A stretch of DNA of 64,000 nt from JAZDRH01 sp047470865 (lineage in GTDB: Bacteria > Pseudomonadota > Gammaproteobacteria > Pseudomonadales > Pseudomonadaceae), in contig NZ_JAZDRH010000003.1 in the NCBI RefSeq assembly GCF_047470865.1, positions 62,001-126,000 on the forward strand, written 5' to 3'. A program made the translations under genes and the position numbers. The notes under the pieces are model-generated. The model had not been told where the DNA came from, did not search any database, and was given only the letters and a program-made list of their open reading frames with translations. Positions 55,412 to 64,000 of the stretch are shown here, one piece after another (position 1 is the first letter of the stretch; each line of letters begins with the position of its first letter).

Positions 55412-56944
55412 CTACTTTTGGTTATGCCTCTTTAAGGCACAAGCAGATTTTAGCAGATTGCCCATTGTATGCAGCTCCTGCTTAATGCTGAATTCACTGG
55501 CTTCATGACGGCGGCGGTTAAGTTGAACATTTAATGCAGCGTCGTAGTTTTTTTCAAGCACTGCCAGTAGCTGCTGCTCGTTAAATATCAGTTGATCATC
55601 AGTATTTAGCGCTACAGGTACTATTGCATCTAATTTCAATAGCTGTTGGTTGTAACTGACGGCTTGTTGGATAGTTACGGCCTCTGGACTGTTTGCAGTA
55701 GGCATATTAGGTAAGTTTTTGACGAGCTTATCGACCTGAGTTAATACACCAATAATGGGCGGCATTTTGCGTGAGCGCTGCTTCTTCTCTGTAAACCACG
55801 TACGCAAAGTAGTTAGCATAAGTTTATCTAATTCACGTGCTGGCTGGTTGGCTTTAAGCGCCCATAAAATAAGGTCGCACTCTTTTAAGGATGCTAGGTT
55901 TTGCGCTTGCAGTTTTTCGTTGTGATCAATACCTGGTAAATCAACTAAATGAGCAGCTTCTCCAGCATGTGTGGTGAATGAATAAACCTGTTCCTGTTCA
56001 GCACAAGGAATGGCACCCACTTCCGCTTGAAAATGCCCAATGAAATAATTTACAAGAGATGACTTTCCAGCGCTGACCTGCCCAATAATGCCAATACGCA
56101 GTGGTTCTGCTTCAGGTGCCATCCGTTTGCTATCTGCTTGTCCTGCTTTGGATAGGCGTAGTTCATCATCAACAAAGGTAAAGTGCCCACCATAGAGATC
56201 GATAGCCACCCGTAGGGCTTCGTTAACTAGTAAGTATTTTATTTTGTCTGTAATTTCATTACTTACACCATCAAAGGCTTGATCAAACATCATACTGCGC
56301 GCTTCAGCCAGTAACCCTGTAGGTGTAATGATACGGAGCTTGCGATATACCTTATAGGCTGTGTGAAAGAACTTAAACCGCTGTAGCTGATCATGCCCGC
56401 GTAGTATTGAGGAGATTTTTATATGCTCAATGGCCGGCACATTTTCTTTGAGGACCCGTCGATAACGCTGACTAATATTTTCCATTACTTTAAAAAACTC
56501 AGGTAAGGAAAATGACCACTGAGCATAGGCTTTATCACTATAAGCACTAGCCGTAAGTTGCATAATGGTTAAGCCGTGGTTGTGCAAAGAGTTCCAGTCG
56601 GCATTTTCTGTTAATAAAGCTTGTGCTTGGGGTAGTAACTGATCATATTGTTGTCGATCAAAATCTGTCCAGTAGGCTGGCTGCTTATCTTGCGTAATTG
56701 TTTTAGCATCAAGCTGTTTAGTTTGAATAGGTTTGGGGCGAGTGACTAAAAGCAGTGAAACAAATATTAAGGTGCTAATTAGTAATGCGCCTACCAGCCA
56801 TAACCACCAGCCTTCCACGAAAATGGCATAAACACCAAAGCCTGCAAAAACCAGTAAAGGTACAAGAGAGTATAGGACCAGCATAGGTATAACACGCTGT
56901 GAAAGACGCTGAAAAGTAGTCAGCGTTTGCAAGTTTTTATCCAT
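55412..56944 (-). CDS. Membrane-anchored GTPase
   Basis: A 510-aa protein with two N-terminal membrane segments (about residues 18-38 and 42-66), a cytosolic helical part and a GTPase domain near 285-440. The P-loop is GQVSAGKSSLVNYF, then VDLPGID (G3) and LTQVDKL (G4-like). The architecture resembles dynamin-like or YcjX-like GTPases but I cannot name it. It starts two bases after another GTPase gene and probably works with it. Confidence 0.75.
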   Translation of the reverse strand: MDKNLQTLTTFQRLSQRVIPMLVLYSLVPLLVFAGFGVYAIFVEGWWLWLVGALLISTLIFVSLLLVTRPKPIQTKQLDAKTITQDKQPAYWTDFDRQQYDQLLPQAQALLTENADWNSLHNHGLTIMQLTASAYSDKAYAQWSFSLPEFFKVMENISQRYRRVLKENVPAIEHIKISSILRGHDQLQRFKFFHTAYKVYRKLRIITPTGLLAEARSMMFDQAFDGVSNEITDKIKYLLVNEALRVAIDLYGGHFTFVDDELRLSKAGQADSKRMAPEAEPLRIGIIGQVSAGKSSLVNYFIGHFQAEVGAIPCAEQEQVYSFTTHAGEAAHLVDLPGIDHNEKLQAQNLASLKECDLILWALKANQPARELDKLMLTTLRTWFTEKKQRSRKMPPIIGVLTQVDKLVKNLPNMPTANSPEAVTIQQAVSYNQQLLKLDAIVPVALNTDDQLIFNEQQLLAVLEKNYDAALNVQLNRRRHEASEFSIKQELHTMGNLLKSACALKRHNQK

Positions 56945-56946
56945 AC

Positions 56947-58038
56947 TCAGCTCTTTTCGCGTAAGGTCAGCATTTGCGTAAAGGTATCATCAAAGGTGCG
57001 TTTTAAGTCGTCACGACTAACCGGCTCTTGGCGAACTTTACGGTAGAAATACATGGCGGCTACGCGCCCTAAGGCATAGGTCACGGCATAACTAATGGCG
57101 GCGGCGGTGACACTACCAACAACTTGACCATATACGGGAATAAACTTAATCAGCTGGCGTAAGCCAAAACGCGAAGCCTGCTGGATAAGAAAACCTGTAC
57201 CTAATGCACCGATAAATTCAGACAGCAGCTGCTTGTCCCAAGGTAAACCATATTGTTGGGCTAGGCTATGTAGCATTTTGCCTTGAATTGTAGGTACTAC
57301 AACCGCACCAATGGCAGGAACAGCATCGGCCGCACCAGCTGCACCTGCATACCAAAGGACTTCGGTTTTAAAGCGTTGGAAGTTTTCTGCTTCTATATCG
57401 CTATGCTGTTGGTCAATGAGAATTTCGTTAAGAATAGGTAGCATTTGGCTGATTTTTGGCACTAATAGCTGCTTAGCTTTAAGCTCGTCTAAAAAGCTCA
57501 CTGCAACGTTATCAGTATCACCTAAAATGGCCTTTACTTGCTCTTGATTGTATTTAATGCAATGTTGTAACTCAGTGTCGTCGGCAATAAGGTCGATTCC
57601 TGTATGAATAACTAAGCACTGTTCAATGGTGCCTGCTTTTTTAATTTGTTTGAGTGCATCCAGCACTTGTTTTTGTTCAGGTTCATCAACACGCATTAAA
57701 ATTAGTAAAGCATGGCTTTGTTGGGTGCAGGCTTGTATATCAGCACTGGCATCGTAGTCTGCTTCTGCTAGACCACGGGTATCCAAAAACGCTATGGTTG
57801 GAAAGTTGCTAGGATAAATATAACGCTGAGCGCTTTGTGTACAGGGTTGAAAGCCATTGCCAATCTCTACTTCAGTTAAACCCGTTAAACAGCGAATCAA
57901 GCTTGATTTTCCAGTGCCTGTTTTACCCAACAACCAGAGTGTAGGTAGGTGCTTTTCGCTGTAGCTGAACGCTGTTTTTAGCTCATCATCTTTTTCAGGG
58001 TTAATGGCTTGGTAGATTTTTTGCAGAAAGTCTTTCAT
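56947..58038 (-). CDS. GTPase with C-terminal hydrophobic DUF697-like domain
   Basis: A 363-aa protein. The N-terminal GTPase has the P-loop GKTGTGKSSLIRCL, FLDTRGLAEADYD (G3) and IHTGIDLI (G4-like). The C-terminal part (about residues 230-335) has two hydrophobic stretches rich in Gly and Ala, as in DUF697. It is encoded between a TPR protein gene and the second GTPase gene, all within one minus-strand operon. Confidence 0.78.
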   Translation of the reverse strand: MKDFLQKIYQAINPEKDDELKTAFSYSEKHLPTLWLLGKTGTGKSSLIRCLTGLTEVEIGNGFQPCTQSAQRYIYPSNFPTIAFLDTRGLAEADYDASADIQACTQQSHALLILMRVDEPEQKQVLDALKQIKKAGTIEQCLVIHTGIDLIADDTELQHCIKYNQEQVKAILGDTDNVAVSFLDELKAKQLLVPKISQMLPILNEILIDQQHSDIEAENFQRFKTEVLWYAGAAGAADAVPAIGAVVVPTIQGKMLHSLAQQYGLPWDKQLLSEFIGALGTGFLIQQASRFGLRQLIKFIPVYGQVVGSVTAAAISYAVTYALGRVAAMYFYRKVRQEPVSRDDLKRTFDDTFTQMLTLREKS

Positions 58039-58047
58039 CCCTAATAC

Positions 58048-58380
58048 TCACTCTTTGGTTAAGTTTTTTTGCTCACGGCGCATAAAAACTTCTAACTCCT
58101 TGACCACTTGCATATCACCTTTGGCTTGGGCTACAGCTAAACCTTGCTGATAAGTAGCCAGTGCTTTCTCTGATTCACCTAAAGCACTGTACGAGCGCCC
58201 TAGTAATTTCCATGCGACTGAATAGTTAGCATCATGGCGTACTGCTGCGTCTAAATGAGTCGCTGCTTTGCCAAATTCTTTTGCTGCAAAATACGCATTG
58301 CCTAAGGAAAAGCGCAACATGGCATTGTCTTGCCCTTTGGCGAGCATTTGTTCGAAGCGTTCAATGATATCAACGGGCAT
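58048..58380 (-). CDS. Tetratricopeptide repeat protein
   Basis: A 110-aa protein with about two to three TPR units (AMLRFSLGNAYFAAKEFGKA, SVAWKLLGRSYSALGESEKA). It starts with MPVDIIERFEQML at ATG 58380; an ATG five codons upstream is also possible. It is a small adaptor or chaperone-like protein within the prlC operon, with unknown partner. Confidence 0.8.
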   Translation of the reverse strand: MPVDIIERFEQMLAKGQDNAMLRFSLGNAYFAAKEFGKAATHLDAAVRHDANYSVAWKLLGRSYSALGESEKALATYQQGLAVAQAKGDMQVVKELEVFMRREQKNLTKE

Positions 58381-58418
58381 GCTAACTCCTAGCAAGGCAG
58401 CTTAGCTGCCTTGGGTTG

Positions 58419-58691
58419 TTATTGCTTAAGCTTAGGATTAGGGAAAAACTGCATGGTATGGCTAGCCGTTGTTTTTTTTGGCTGCGCTTGGGTTTGATTA
58501 ACGCGCGTGCTTAACTCTTTAGGCACTATATTACCTTGGGCGTTGAGCTTGTCACTGTAACCACATTGGACACATTCCCGATGTTGTTCATCGTTTTCTT
58601 GCCAACGACGAATAGTATCCATAGTTTCGCAAGCGGGGCATACTGCCCCTGCGATAAAGCGTTTTATAGGTTGGTTGTTCATATCAGACAT
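58419..58691 (-). CDS. YheV-family zinc-ribbon protein
   Basis: A 90-aa protein with CPAC and CVQCG forming a zinc ribbon, preceded by PIKRFIAGAVCP, the YheV/DUF2387 signature. Function is unknown. In many gammaproteobacteria it sits next to prlC, as here, where the two overlap by 8 bp. The C-terminal third is basic and disordered. Confidence 0.85.
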   Translation of the reverse strand: MSDMNNQPIKRFIAGAVCPACETMDTIRRWQENDEQHRECVQCGYSDKLNAQGNIVPKELSTRVNQTQAQPKKTTASHTMQFFPNPKLKQ

Positions 58692-60726
58692 TACTGGTTA
58701 AGCCACTATGGCGCAATAAGGCGTCTGTGGAAGGTTCGCGGCCGCGAAAATCAACAAAAAGCTGCATAGGCTCTTGTGAGCCTCCGCGCGCTAAAATAGC
58801 ATCACGGAAAGCGCGGCCTGTTTCAGGGTTAAGTACGCCTTCTTCCTCAAAGCGTGAGAAGGCATCAGCAGAAAGCACCTCTGCCCATTTGTAACTGTAA
58901 TAGCCAGCAGCATAGCCGCCAGCAAAAATATGCGCAAAGCTATTGGCAAAACGATTCCAGCTTGGCGGTTGGTTTACAGCAACTTCATTGCGCACAGTAT
59001 TGAGTACTTCTAGTACGCTACGTCCATCACCGTGGGTTGCGTGTAGTTCAAAATCAAATAAAGAGAACTCAAGTTGACGCACCATCATCATACCCGAGTG
59101 AAAGTTTTTCGCGGCTAACATTTTATCAAGTAGTGCTTGTGGTAAGGCTTCGCCTGTTTGGTAATGACGAGAGATTAAGGCTAGACCTTCAGGTTCCCAG
59201 CACCAGTTTTCCATAAATTGGCTTGGCAGCTCGACAGCATCCCAGGCCACACCATTGATGCCTGACACACCAAGGTAATCAATACGGGTTAATAAGTGAT
59301 GTAAGCCATGCCCGAATTCATGGAATAAGGTAGTGACTTCATCATGTGTGAGTAAGGCTGGCTTACCTTCAACGGCAGGCGTAAAGTTACAAACTAAATT
59401 GGCGACTGGCGTTACTAAGCTATTGTCTGCTTTGCGATAACGGTCACGTGCGCCATCCATCCAAGCGCCACCGCGTTTATTAGGTCGGGCGTAAAGATCG
59501 AAGAAAAAGCGGCCAATGGTTTGCCCGTCTTCTTTAATTTCAAATAAACGAACGTCCGGGTGCCAGCTTTCAAAGTCATGCAGTTCATTAATGTGAATGC
59601 CGTAGAGCTTTTGCACAATACTAAATAAGCCGCTTAATACCGTATCAATAGGGAAATATTCACGCACTTGTTCTTGGCTGATGCTATAGCGTTGCTGGCG
59701 CAGTTTTTCGCTGTAGTAACTCATATCCCAAGCTTCCAGTTGCTCTACACCTTGCTCTTTGGCGAAGGCACGTAAAGCGGCTAAGTCTTGCTCTGCAAAT
59801 GGCTTACTTTGCTGCGCTAAGGTGCGTAGGAAGGTTAAAACCTGCTCAGTGGAGTCTGCCATTTTGCTGGCAAGAGATAACTCGCTGTAGTTTGCAAAAC
59901 CTAACAGTTGTGCCAACTCGGCGCGTAGCTCAAGAATTTGCTGCATGATAGGGCCGTTATCATGTTTTCCTGCATTCGGCCCCTGATCAGAAGCGCGAGT
60001 GCTGTAAGCAAAGTAGATTTCTTCACGCAATTGACGATTATCTGCGTAGGTAATAACCGCATAGTAACTAGGGAATTCTAGGCTGATTAGCCAGCCATCT
60101 AAGCCTTTTGCTTGAGCGGCTTGCGCCATTTGAGCAGTAGCTGATTCAGGCAGCCCTGCCAGTAGCTCTGGCTCAGTAACATGCTTACTCCATGCCTGAG
60201 TTGAGTCCAATAGCTGATTGGCAAACTGGCTAGTTAACTCTGAAAGTTTCATTTGAATTTCGCCATAGCGCTTTTGCTGTGTTTCAGGCAGATCAATGCC
60301 TGATAAACGAAAATCACGTAGTTCGTGGGCTAAAATAGTTTTTTGTGCCGTATCTAGATTTTTACTCTGTACGCCGTTCGCTAGTGCAGAGTAAGCCTCA
60401 AATAAAGCTTTATTTTGACCAATTTCAGTGGAGTAAGCTGAAAGCAATGGCAGACAAGCTTCATAGGCTTCACGCAGCGCAGGGTTATTACAAACCGCAT
60501 TGAGATGGCTAACCGGACTCCATGCTCGGCTTAAACGCACACTGAGCTCGTCTAATGGCTGTACTAGGCTGTCCCATGTAGGTTCGGTTTGTGGTAGCAA
60601 TTTTGCAATGGCTTCACGGCTTTGTGCCAAGATATGTTCAATAGCAGGTTTTACATGCTCAGGCTTAATGCTAGCGTAAGGTGGTAAATCAAAATCTTGT
60701 AATAACGGGTTAAGCTCTTGGGTCAT
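58684..60726 (-). CDS. prlC: Oligopeptidase A PrlC
   Basis: A 680-aa M3 zinc metallopeptidase degrading signal peptides and other oligopeptides in the cytosol. The active site is TLFHEFGHGLHHLL with a downstream Glu in VAWDAVELPSQFMENW. Length is the family norm. It is the first gene of a five-gene minus-strand operon running to two GTPases. Confidence 0.95.
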   Translation of the reverse strand: MTQELNPLLQDFDLPPYASIKPEHVKPAIEHILAQSREAIAKLLPQTEPTWDSLVQPLDELSVRLSRAWSPVSHLNAVCNNPALREAYEACLPLLSAYSTEIGQNKALFEAYSALANGVQSKNLDTAQKTILAHELRDFRLSGIDLPETQQKRYGEIQMKLSELTSQFANQLLDSTQAWSKHVTEPELLAGLPESATAQMAQAAQAKGLDGWLISLEFPSYYAVITYADNRQLREEIYFAYSTRASDQGPNAGKHDNGPIMQQILELRAELAQLLGFANYSELSLASKMADSTEQVLTFLRTLAQQSKPFAEQDLAALRAFAKEQGVEQLEAWDMSYYSEKLRQQRYSISQEQVREYFPIDTVLSGLFSIVQKLYGIHINELHDFESWHPDVRLFEIKEDGQTIGRFFFDLYARPNKRGGAWMDGARDRYRKADNSLVTPVANLVCNFTPAVEGKPALLTHDEVTTLFHEFGHGLHHLLTRIDYLGVSGINGVAWDAVELPSQFMENWCWEPEGLALISRHYQTGEALPQALLDKMLAAKNFHSGMMMVRQLEFSLFDFELHATHGDGRSVLEVLNTVRNEVAVNQPPSWNRFANSFAHIFAGGYAAGYYSYKWAEVLSADAFSRFEEEGVLNPETGRAFRDAILARGGSQEPMQLFVDFRGREPSTDALLRHSGLTSNV

Positions 60727-60823
60727 GGGTTCACCTTAAAATAGTTACGCGTGAGCTTGTCACACGATCTTGGCTTCTATGGTATAGCCTTAAAACATTA
60801 TTCGCAGCTTGAGGATGACTATT

Positions 60824-61366
60824 GTGTCGATTAGAAACTTTAACAACATACGACCACACTTTGCTGAGCGGGTATTTATTGACCAATCAGCGATCATCAT
60901 TGGTGATGTAGAAATAGGTGCTGATTCTTCGGTTTGGCCATTGGCGGTCATTCGCGGCGACATGCATAGTATACGTATAGGCGAACGCACCAGTATTCAA
61001 GATGGCAGTGTGTTACATATTACACATAAAGGGCCTTATAACCCCAATGGCTATCCTTTAATGATTGGTGATGATGTTACCGTTGGTCACCAAGCATTAT
61101 TACATGGCTGCACTATCGGCAGCCGCGTTTTAGTGGGTATGCGCAGTACGGTGATGGATGGCGCTGTTATAGAAGATGAGGTAGTGCTAGGCGCAGGCAG
61201 TTTAGTACCACCAGGTAAGCGTTTAGAAAGCGGTTTTTTATACGTAGGTAGCCCAGCTAAAGCGGTTCGTCCTTTGACGGAAAAAGAACGTAGCTTTTTT
61301 GCTTACTCAGCACAAAATTATGTGAACTTAAAAGATGAGTATTTAGCAGAAGAAGGGCATATGTAA
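60824..61366 (+). CDS. Gamma-carbonic-anhydrase-like protein (YrdA family)
   Basis: A 180-aa left-handed beta-helix protein with hexapeptide repeats (IGDVEIGADSSVWPLAVIRG). Three conserved metal-ligand histidines lie in the HITHKG and GHQALLHGC region. Catalytic activity is not certain in this subfamily. GTG 60824 is chosen, with GAGGA about 8 bases upstream; ATG 60815 overlaps that site. It diverges from prlC, a neighbour relation I recall from Pseudomonas. Confidence 0.85.
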   Translation: MSIRNFNNIRPHFAERVFIDQSAIIIGDVEIGADSSVWPLAVIRGDMHSIRIGERTSIQDGSVLHITHKGPYNPNGYPLMIGDDVTVGHQALLHGCTIGSRVLVGMRSTVMDGAVIEDEVVLGAGSLVPPGKRLESGFLYVGSPAKAVRPLTEKERSFFAYSAQNYVNLKDEYLAEEGHM

Positions 61367-61389
61367 TAAGGCGCTTGAAGCGCCTTATT
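61365..61389. terminator. Bidirectional terminator
   Basis: A perfect 10-bp stem, AATAAGGCGC (61365-61374) with GCGCCTTATT (61380-61389), has a 5-base loop. It overlaps the stop codon upstream and lies just before the convergent YbjN gene. Confidence 0.75.
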
Positions 61390-61393
61390 GGTG

Positions 61394-61849
61394 CTATGGA
61401 CGCGAAAGGTACATTTCTTCGAGCTGTTCCACAGTGCTTGCCCAAATTTCAAAATCAGTTTTCAAATTGAGCGCATTAACTTGGCCTAAGGTTCGTACAG
61501 GCATTGTTAACACCAGTTGGTTGTCTTTACGGAAAAGGCGACCATAAAGCATGTGTTGATTCCAATGATTAATCCCTTCTAAGTTTAGGCTGGTTGCGGG
61601 GTAGCGAGTAGAAAACACCATATACTGGCAACCTTGCTGGGCATCACAATCATAGAAAGTTAGCCTGTACTTAGCGTTATAGACATCTCCTTGTATGCTT
61701 GGTTGAGCACCAGTAGTAACTAACTGGGCTGTGCCAAAGCCTTGGGCAAACTGAGCGATGGCTTGAGGTGAGTTGTCAATTAAAGCCTGTGCGCTCGCTG
61801 AGCCAACAAAGGCTAAGTTTAATAGACTCAATAAAATAGTTTTTTGCAT
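61394..61849 (-). CDS. YbjN-domain exported protein
   Basis: A 151-aa protein with a signal peptide (about residues 1-20, ending ASAQA) and a YbjN-like domain (TFYDCDAQQGCQYMVFSTRY with two cysteines, then INHWNQHMLYGRLFRKDN). YbjN homologues bind partners and modulate stress responses; an exported role is not established. It is a paralogue of the gene at 61937, with which it shares the Cys pair and the MLYG motif. Confidence 0.78.
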   Translation of the reverse strand: MQKTILLSLLNLAFVGSASAQALIDNSPQAIAQFAQGFGTAQLVTTGAQPSIQGDVYNAKYRLTFYDCDAQQGCQYMVFSTRYPATSLNLEGINHWNQHMLYGRLFRKDNQLVLTMPVRTLGQVNALNLKTDFEIWASTVEQLEEMYLSRP

Positions 61850-61881
61850 AGTAAATCATCTAAAAGGGTTAGATAAAATGC

Positions 61882-61908
61882 AAACAACCGCGAAAATCGC
61901 GGTTGTTT
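61882..61908 (-). terminator. Hairpin between the two YbjN genes
   Basis: A perfect 12-bp stem, AAACAACCGCGA (61882-61893) with TCGCGGTTGTTT (61897-61908), has a 3-base loop. It would end the upstream paralogue's transcript on the minus strand. Confidence 0.8.
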
Positions 61909-61936
61909 AGTGTGTCGCTAGTACAGCCGTTGACGG

Positions 61937-62449
61937 CTATTTTGTTTCCTGTGCTTTCTCTGATGCTTCAACGGCTGCATTTTCAGGGAAAATAGTGCTT
62001 TCAAATTCTGGAACAACATCATTCCACCATTGAAAGCTAGCACGTAAGTTATCTTCTGTTACACCGCCATCAATATTGACTGACATTTCTAAAGTAGGGT
62101 CTTTTTCGCCATCTAAGTAGGCTTGGCCGTATAGCATTTCAGAGTTCCAAGTATTCACTTGCTCTAAAGTAATATTGCCAGAAGCTGACCATGCGGATGA
62201 AAACATTAAATCTGTGCAGTTTTTACCGTTTTGGCAGTTATGGAAAATGATGCTGTAATCTGTTTCGTTCATTCTGCCAGTAATCAGAGGATCACCCTCA
62301 TCATCTGTAGATAATTCTGCTGTGCCAAATTCTTGCGCCATGGCTAAGATAGCTTTGGTATTGTTGTTATCAATTACCTGTGCAGCATACAGTGGAGTAG
62401 CAAGCAGTAGGCTGCTCAGCGCAGCAGCGCCAACAAGTTGTTTAAGCAT
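61937..62449 (-). CDS. YbjN-domain exported protein (paralogue)
   Basis: A 170-aa protein with a signal peptide (about residues 1-22, ending LYAA), then a YbjN-like domain with DYSIIFHNCQNGKNCTDLMF and VNTWNSEMLYGQAYLDG. It has the same layout as the gene at 61394 but is longer at the C-terminus (acidic, Glu-rich tail). The two are probably old tandem duplicates, each with its own promoter. Confidence 0.78.
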   Translation of the reverse strand: MLKQLVGAAALSSLLLATPLYAAQVIDNNNTKAILAMAQEFGTAELSTDDEGDPLITGRMNETDYSIIFHNCQNGKNCTDLMFSSAWSASGNITLEQVNTWNSEMLYGQAYLDGEKDPTLEMSVNIDGGVTEDNLRASFQWWNDVVPEFESTIFPENAAVEASEKAQETK

Positions 62450-62649
62450 GGTATGTACTCGAAGGTTGTGGTGTTGGGCACTATAACAAATATAATGACG
62501 TATTAGTTAGGCTTAGAATCACTAAAACAGCGAGTTTTCAGTAGTGAGCTTGATAAATAAAAAGACATACAAAAGGCAATGCTGTTAGAACCAGTCTGGC
62601 TATTTAGATGACTAAGAGCAGCAGCAAGTACTGCTCTTAGTGTGGTTAA

Positions 62650-64000
62650 TTAGCCTGTAACTTTTCGTACCTTTACAGGCAAGCCTTGCCGAATACTCGC
62701 GCCGCTGACGTGCTCTAACCAAGTGGCGGGTACTTTACGTGTAGGATCTGCAAAGCCTAGATCATTGAGGTTAACGCCTGCACCTACCCAGTCGAGTGAA
62801 GGTTTGGCTTGGCCATCAATAATATGTTGGCTAGCGCCCAATTCACGATGGCCAAAGCCATGCTCAATACCTATAGCACCACGTTTAACGCCCTCATTGA
62901 TGAGCGCCATGCCTAATACCTTTCCGCCAGGGCTTTCAATTTCAATGATATCGCCATGGGCAACGCCAAAGGCTTTAGCATCTTCCGTATGCAGTAGCAC
63001 AGGGTTGTAGGGCTTAATCATTCGTAAGCGTTCTAAACCAATGGCATAGGAGTTCATGAGATTAGACTTAAAGGAGAATGCTAATAGCGGCCATTCGTCT
63101 TGCGTGTAAATTTCACGCATAGGCGTACCATCATAAAAACGTGCTTCTTGAAACTGAGGATGACCGACATAACGCTTGCCAGTAAGGCTATCTATAGCAG
63201 TACCAAGCTCTTCGTTATACAAGCACATAGGTTTTAGCCAAGCATGTTTATGTAATCCGTCCTTAAAGGCTTGATCATAGTCCTCAAAGCGCCCGCCTCG
63301 GCTATACATATAAGTAACTGGGCCGCGTTCCTCCGCTTTTAACGTGCGTTCAATCATAGGTAGTAAACGCTCTACGCTGCCGTATTTTATATCTTCGGCA
63401 TGAGCGATAGGTAATGGTTTGCCTTGGAAGGCCACGTTAGCGGCGGCGCGTAGATAGAAATCTTCTGCGCGGTTAAGCGGGTGCAAATTACCTTGTGCGT
63501 CTGGAATGGCATTTTCGCCAAACCCTGGCAAGTTTAAACGCTTGGCCACGGCAATTAAGAAAGCGTCCATTGTGACAGGTTCGCCTTCCGCTGTTTTTTG
63601 CTGGCGCGGTTCAACTACAGGCCAGCAAGCCGTTGTTGTTTTGGTGTTGGTACCGCCCCATGAACCGGTAAAACCCCATACTTCGTACATAACAGAGTCA
63701 GGCACTAAGTAGTCAGCATAGCGATTAGTTTCATTAATGAAACCATCGATACCAATAAATAAGTTAATTTTGCTCGGATCTTTAAAATCATCGCCAATTA
63801 GGTTATTTAAGCCCGCTTGCCCATAAAGCGGGTTAGCCATGCTGCTGATAACAGCCTTTAAGTGATAGGGATAACCATTGATGCCTGATGATAAGTGCTC
63901 AGTCACTAAAGGCGGTGCTAGTGGACGCCATGGGCCATCGGCAGGATAAGGATTTTGCCCTGCTTCTTTCTTGCGTTTGAACTCCGAAGACTTGGCATAC
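62650..64000 (-). CDS. ttrA: Molybdopterin oxidoreductase, tetrathionate reductase subunit A-like (5' end beyond window)
   Basis: The C-terminal ~450 residues of a large periplasmic molybdoenzyme. The frame runs unbroken to the window edge, so the start lies beyond it; GTG 63906 is not the start because the reading continues upstream. Seen are INLFIGIDGFINETNRYADY, YLVPDSVMYEVWG, YMYSRGGRFEDY and a C-terminal cofactor-binding fold (HGDIIEIESPGG, VKRGAIGIEHGFGHRE). These fit tetrathionate or polysulfide reductase A subunits, with TtrA the best guess. Anaerobic sulfur-compound respiration is inferred. TtrB and TtrC would be expected outside the window. Confidence 0.72.
   Translation of the reverse strand, partial: YAKSSEFKRKKEAGQNPYPADGPWRPLAPPLVTEHLSSGINGYPYHLKAVISSMANPLYGQAGLNNLIGDDFKDPSKINLFIGIDGFINETNRYADYLVPDSVMYEVWGFTGSWGGTNTKTTTACWPVVEPRQQKTAEGEPVTMDAFLIAVAKRLNLPGFGENAIPDAQGNLHPLNRAEDFYLRAAANVAFQGKPLPIAHAEDIKYGSVERLLPMIERTLKAEERGPVTYMYSRGGRFEDYDQAFKDGLHKHAWLKPMCLYNEELGTAIDSLTGKRYVGHPQFQEARFYDGTPMREIYTQDEWPLLAFSFKSNLMNSYAIGLERLRMIKPYNPVLLHTEDAKAFGVAHGDIIEIESPGGKVLGMALINEGVKRGAIGIEHGFGHRELGASQHIIDGQAKPSLDWVGAGVNLNDLGFADPTRKVPATWLEHVSGASIRQGLPVKVRKVTG

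Overview
The window looks like chromosome of a gammaproteobacterium close to Pseudomonas, but with clearly lower GC than a typical Pseudomonas. The reasons are gene content and order: rsmE next to bioA, a bioB-F-H-C-D operon divergent from comF, rarD next to srkA, prlC followed by a small zinc-ribbon gene, and a non-enteric style SoxR beside an RND pump. No rRNA, tRNA, phage, insertion sequence or CRISPR array was recognised. This placement is inference from gene families; no search was run. Layout: 0.1-7.2 kb holds a PhoB-controlled alkaline phosphatase, a small membrane protein gene broken by an amber stop, a hydrolase-MarR pair, a TetR/MFS pair sharing an operator region, and a sodium-dependent transporter. 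7.5-11 kb is a TAXI-type TRAP uptake operon. 11-16.3 kb carries a TetR-led operon, small lipoprotein and acetyltransferase genes, a three-gene NADAR operon and an orphan membrane protein. 16.5-21.2 kb is an RND efflux pair with a clear SoxR box, and soxR itself at its tail. 21-31 kb holds SseB-like and small membrane genes, rsmE-bioA, a MaoC/acyl-CoA synthetase/GntP operon and a YeaD-like mutarotase. At 31.1-32.0 kb lies a gene-free stretch of 877 bp with six exact TTATNCACA DnaA boxes and an internal 112-bp imperfect duplication. This is the strongest unexplained signal in the window and may be a replication origin or a DnaA-titrating locus. 32-34.9 kb has rarD, srkA and a cytidine deaminase. 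35.7-40.2 kb is a Fur-boxed module of an ECF sigma factor, an STN-type TonB-dependent receptor and a di-haem peroxidase, with no FecR-type anti-sigma gene; LpxO-like and SCO genes follow. 42.2-47.5 kb has cobA and the biotin operon. 47.5-52.9 kb has comF, transporters, an AraC regulator and two damaged zinc-finger genes. 53-60.7 kb has degV, nhaD and a five-gene operon from prlC to two membrane-associated GTPases. 60.8-64 kb has a gamma-carbonic-anhydrase-like gene, two tandem YbjN-type genes and the 3' part of a tetrathionate-reductase-like molybdoenzyme running off the right edge. Working together: biotin synthesis is split, as in pseudomonads, between bioA beside rsmE and the bioBFHCD operon. 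SoxR appears to control the adjacent pump directly. PhoB, Fur and a TetR repressor each have recognisable sites beside their probable targets. Three small genes carry in-frame stops or have lost their start codon, which points to some gene decay or to assembly errors.
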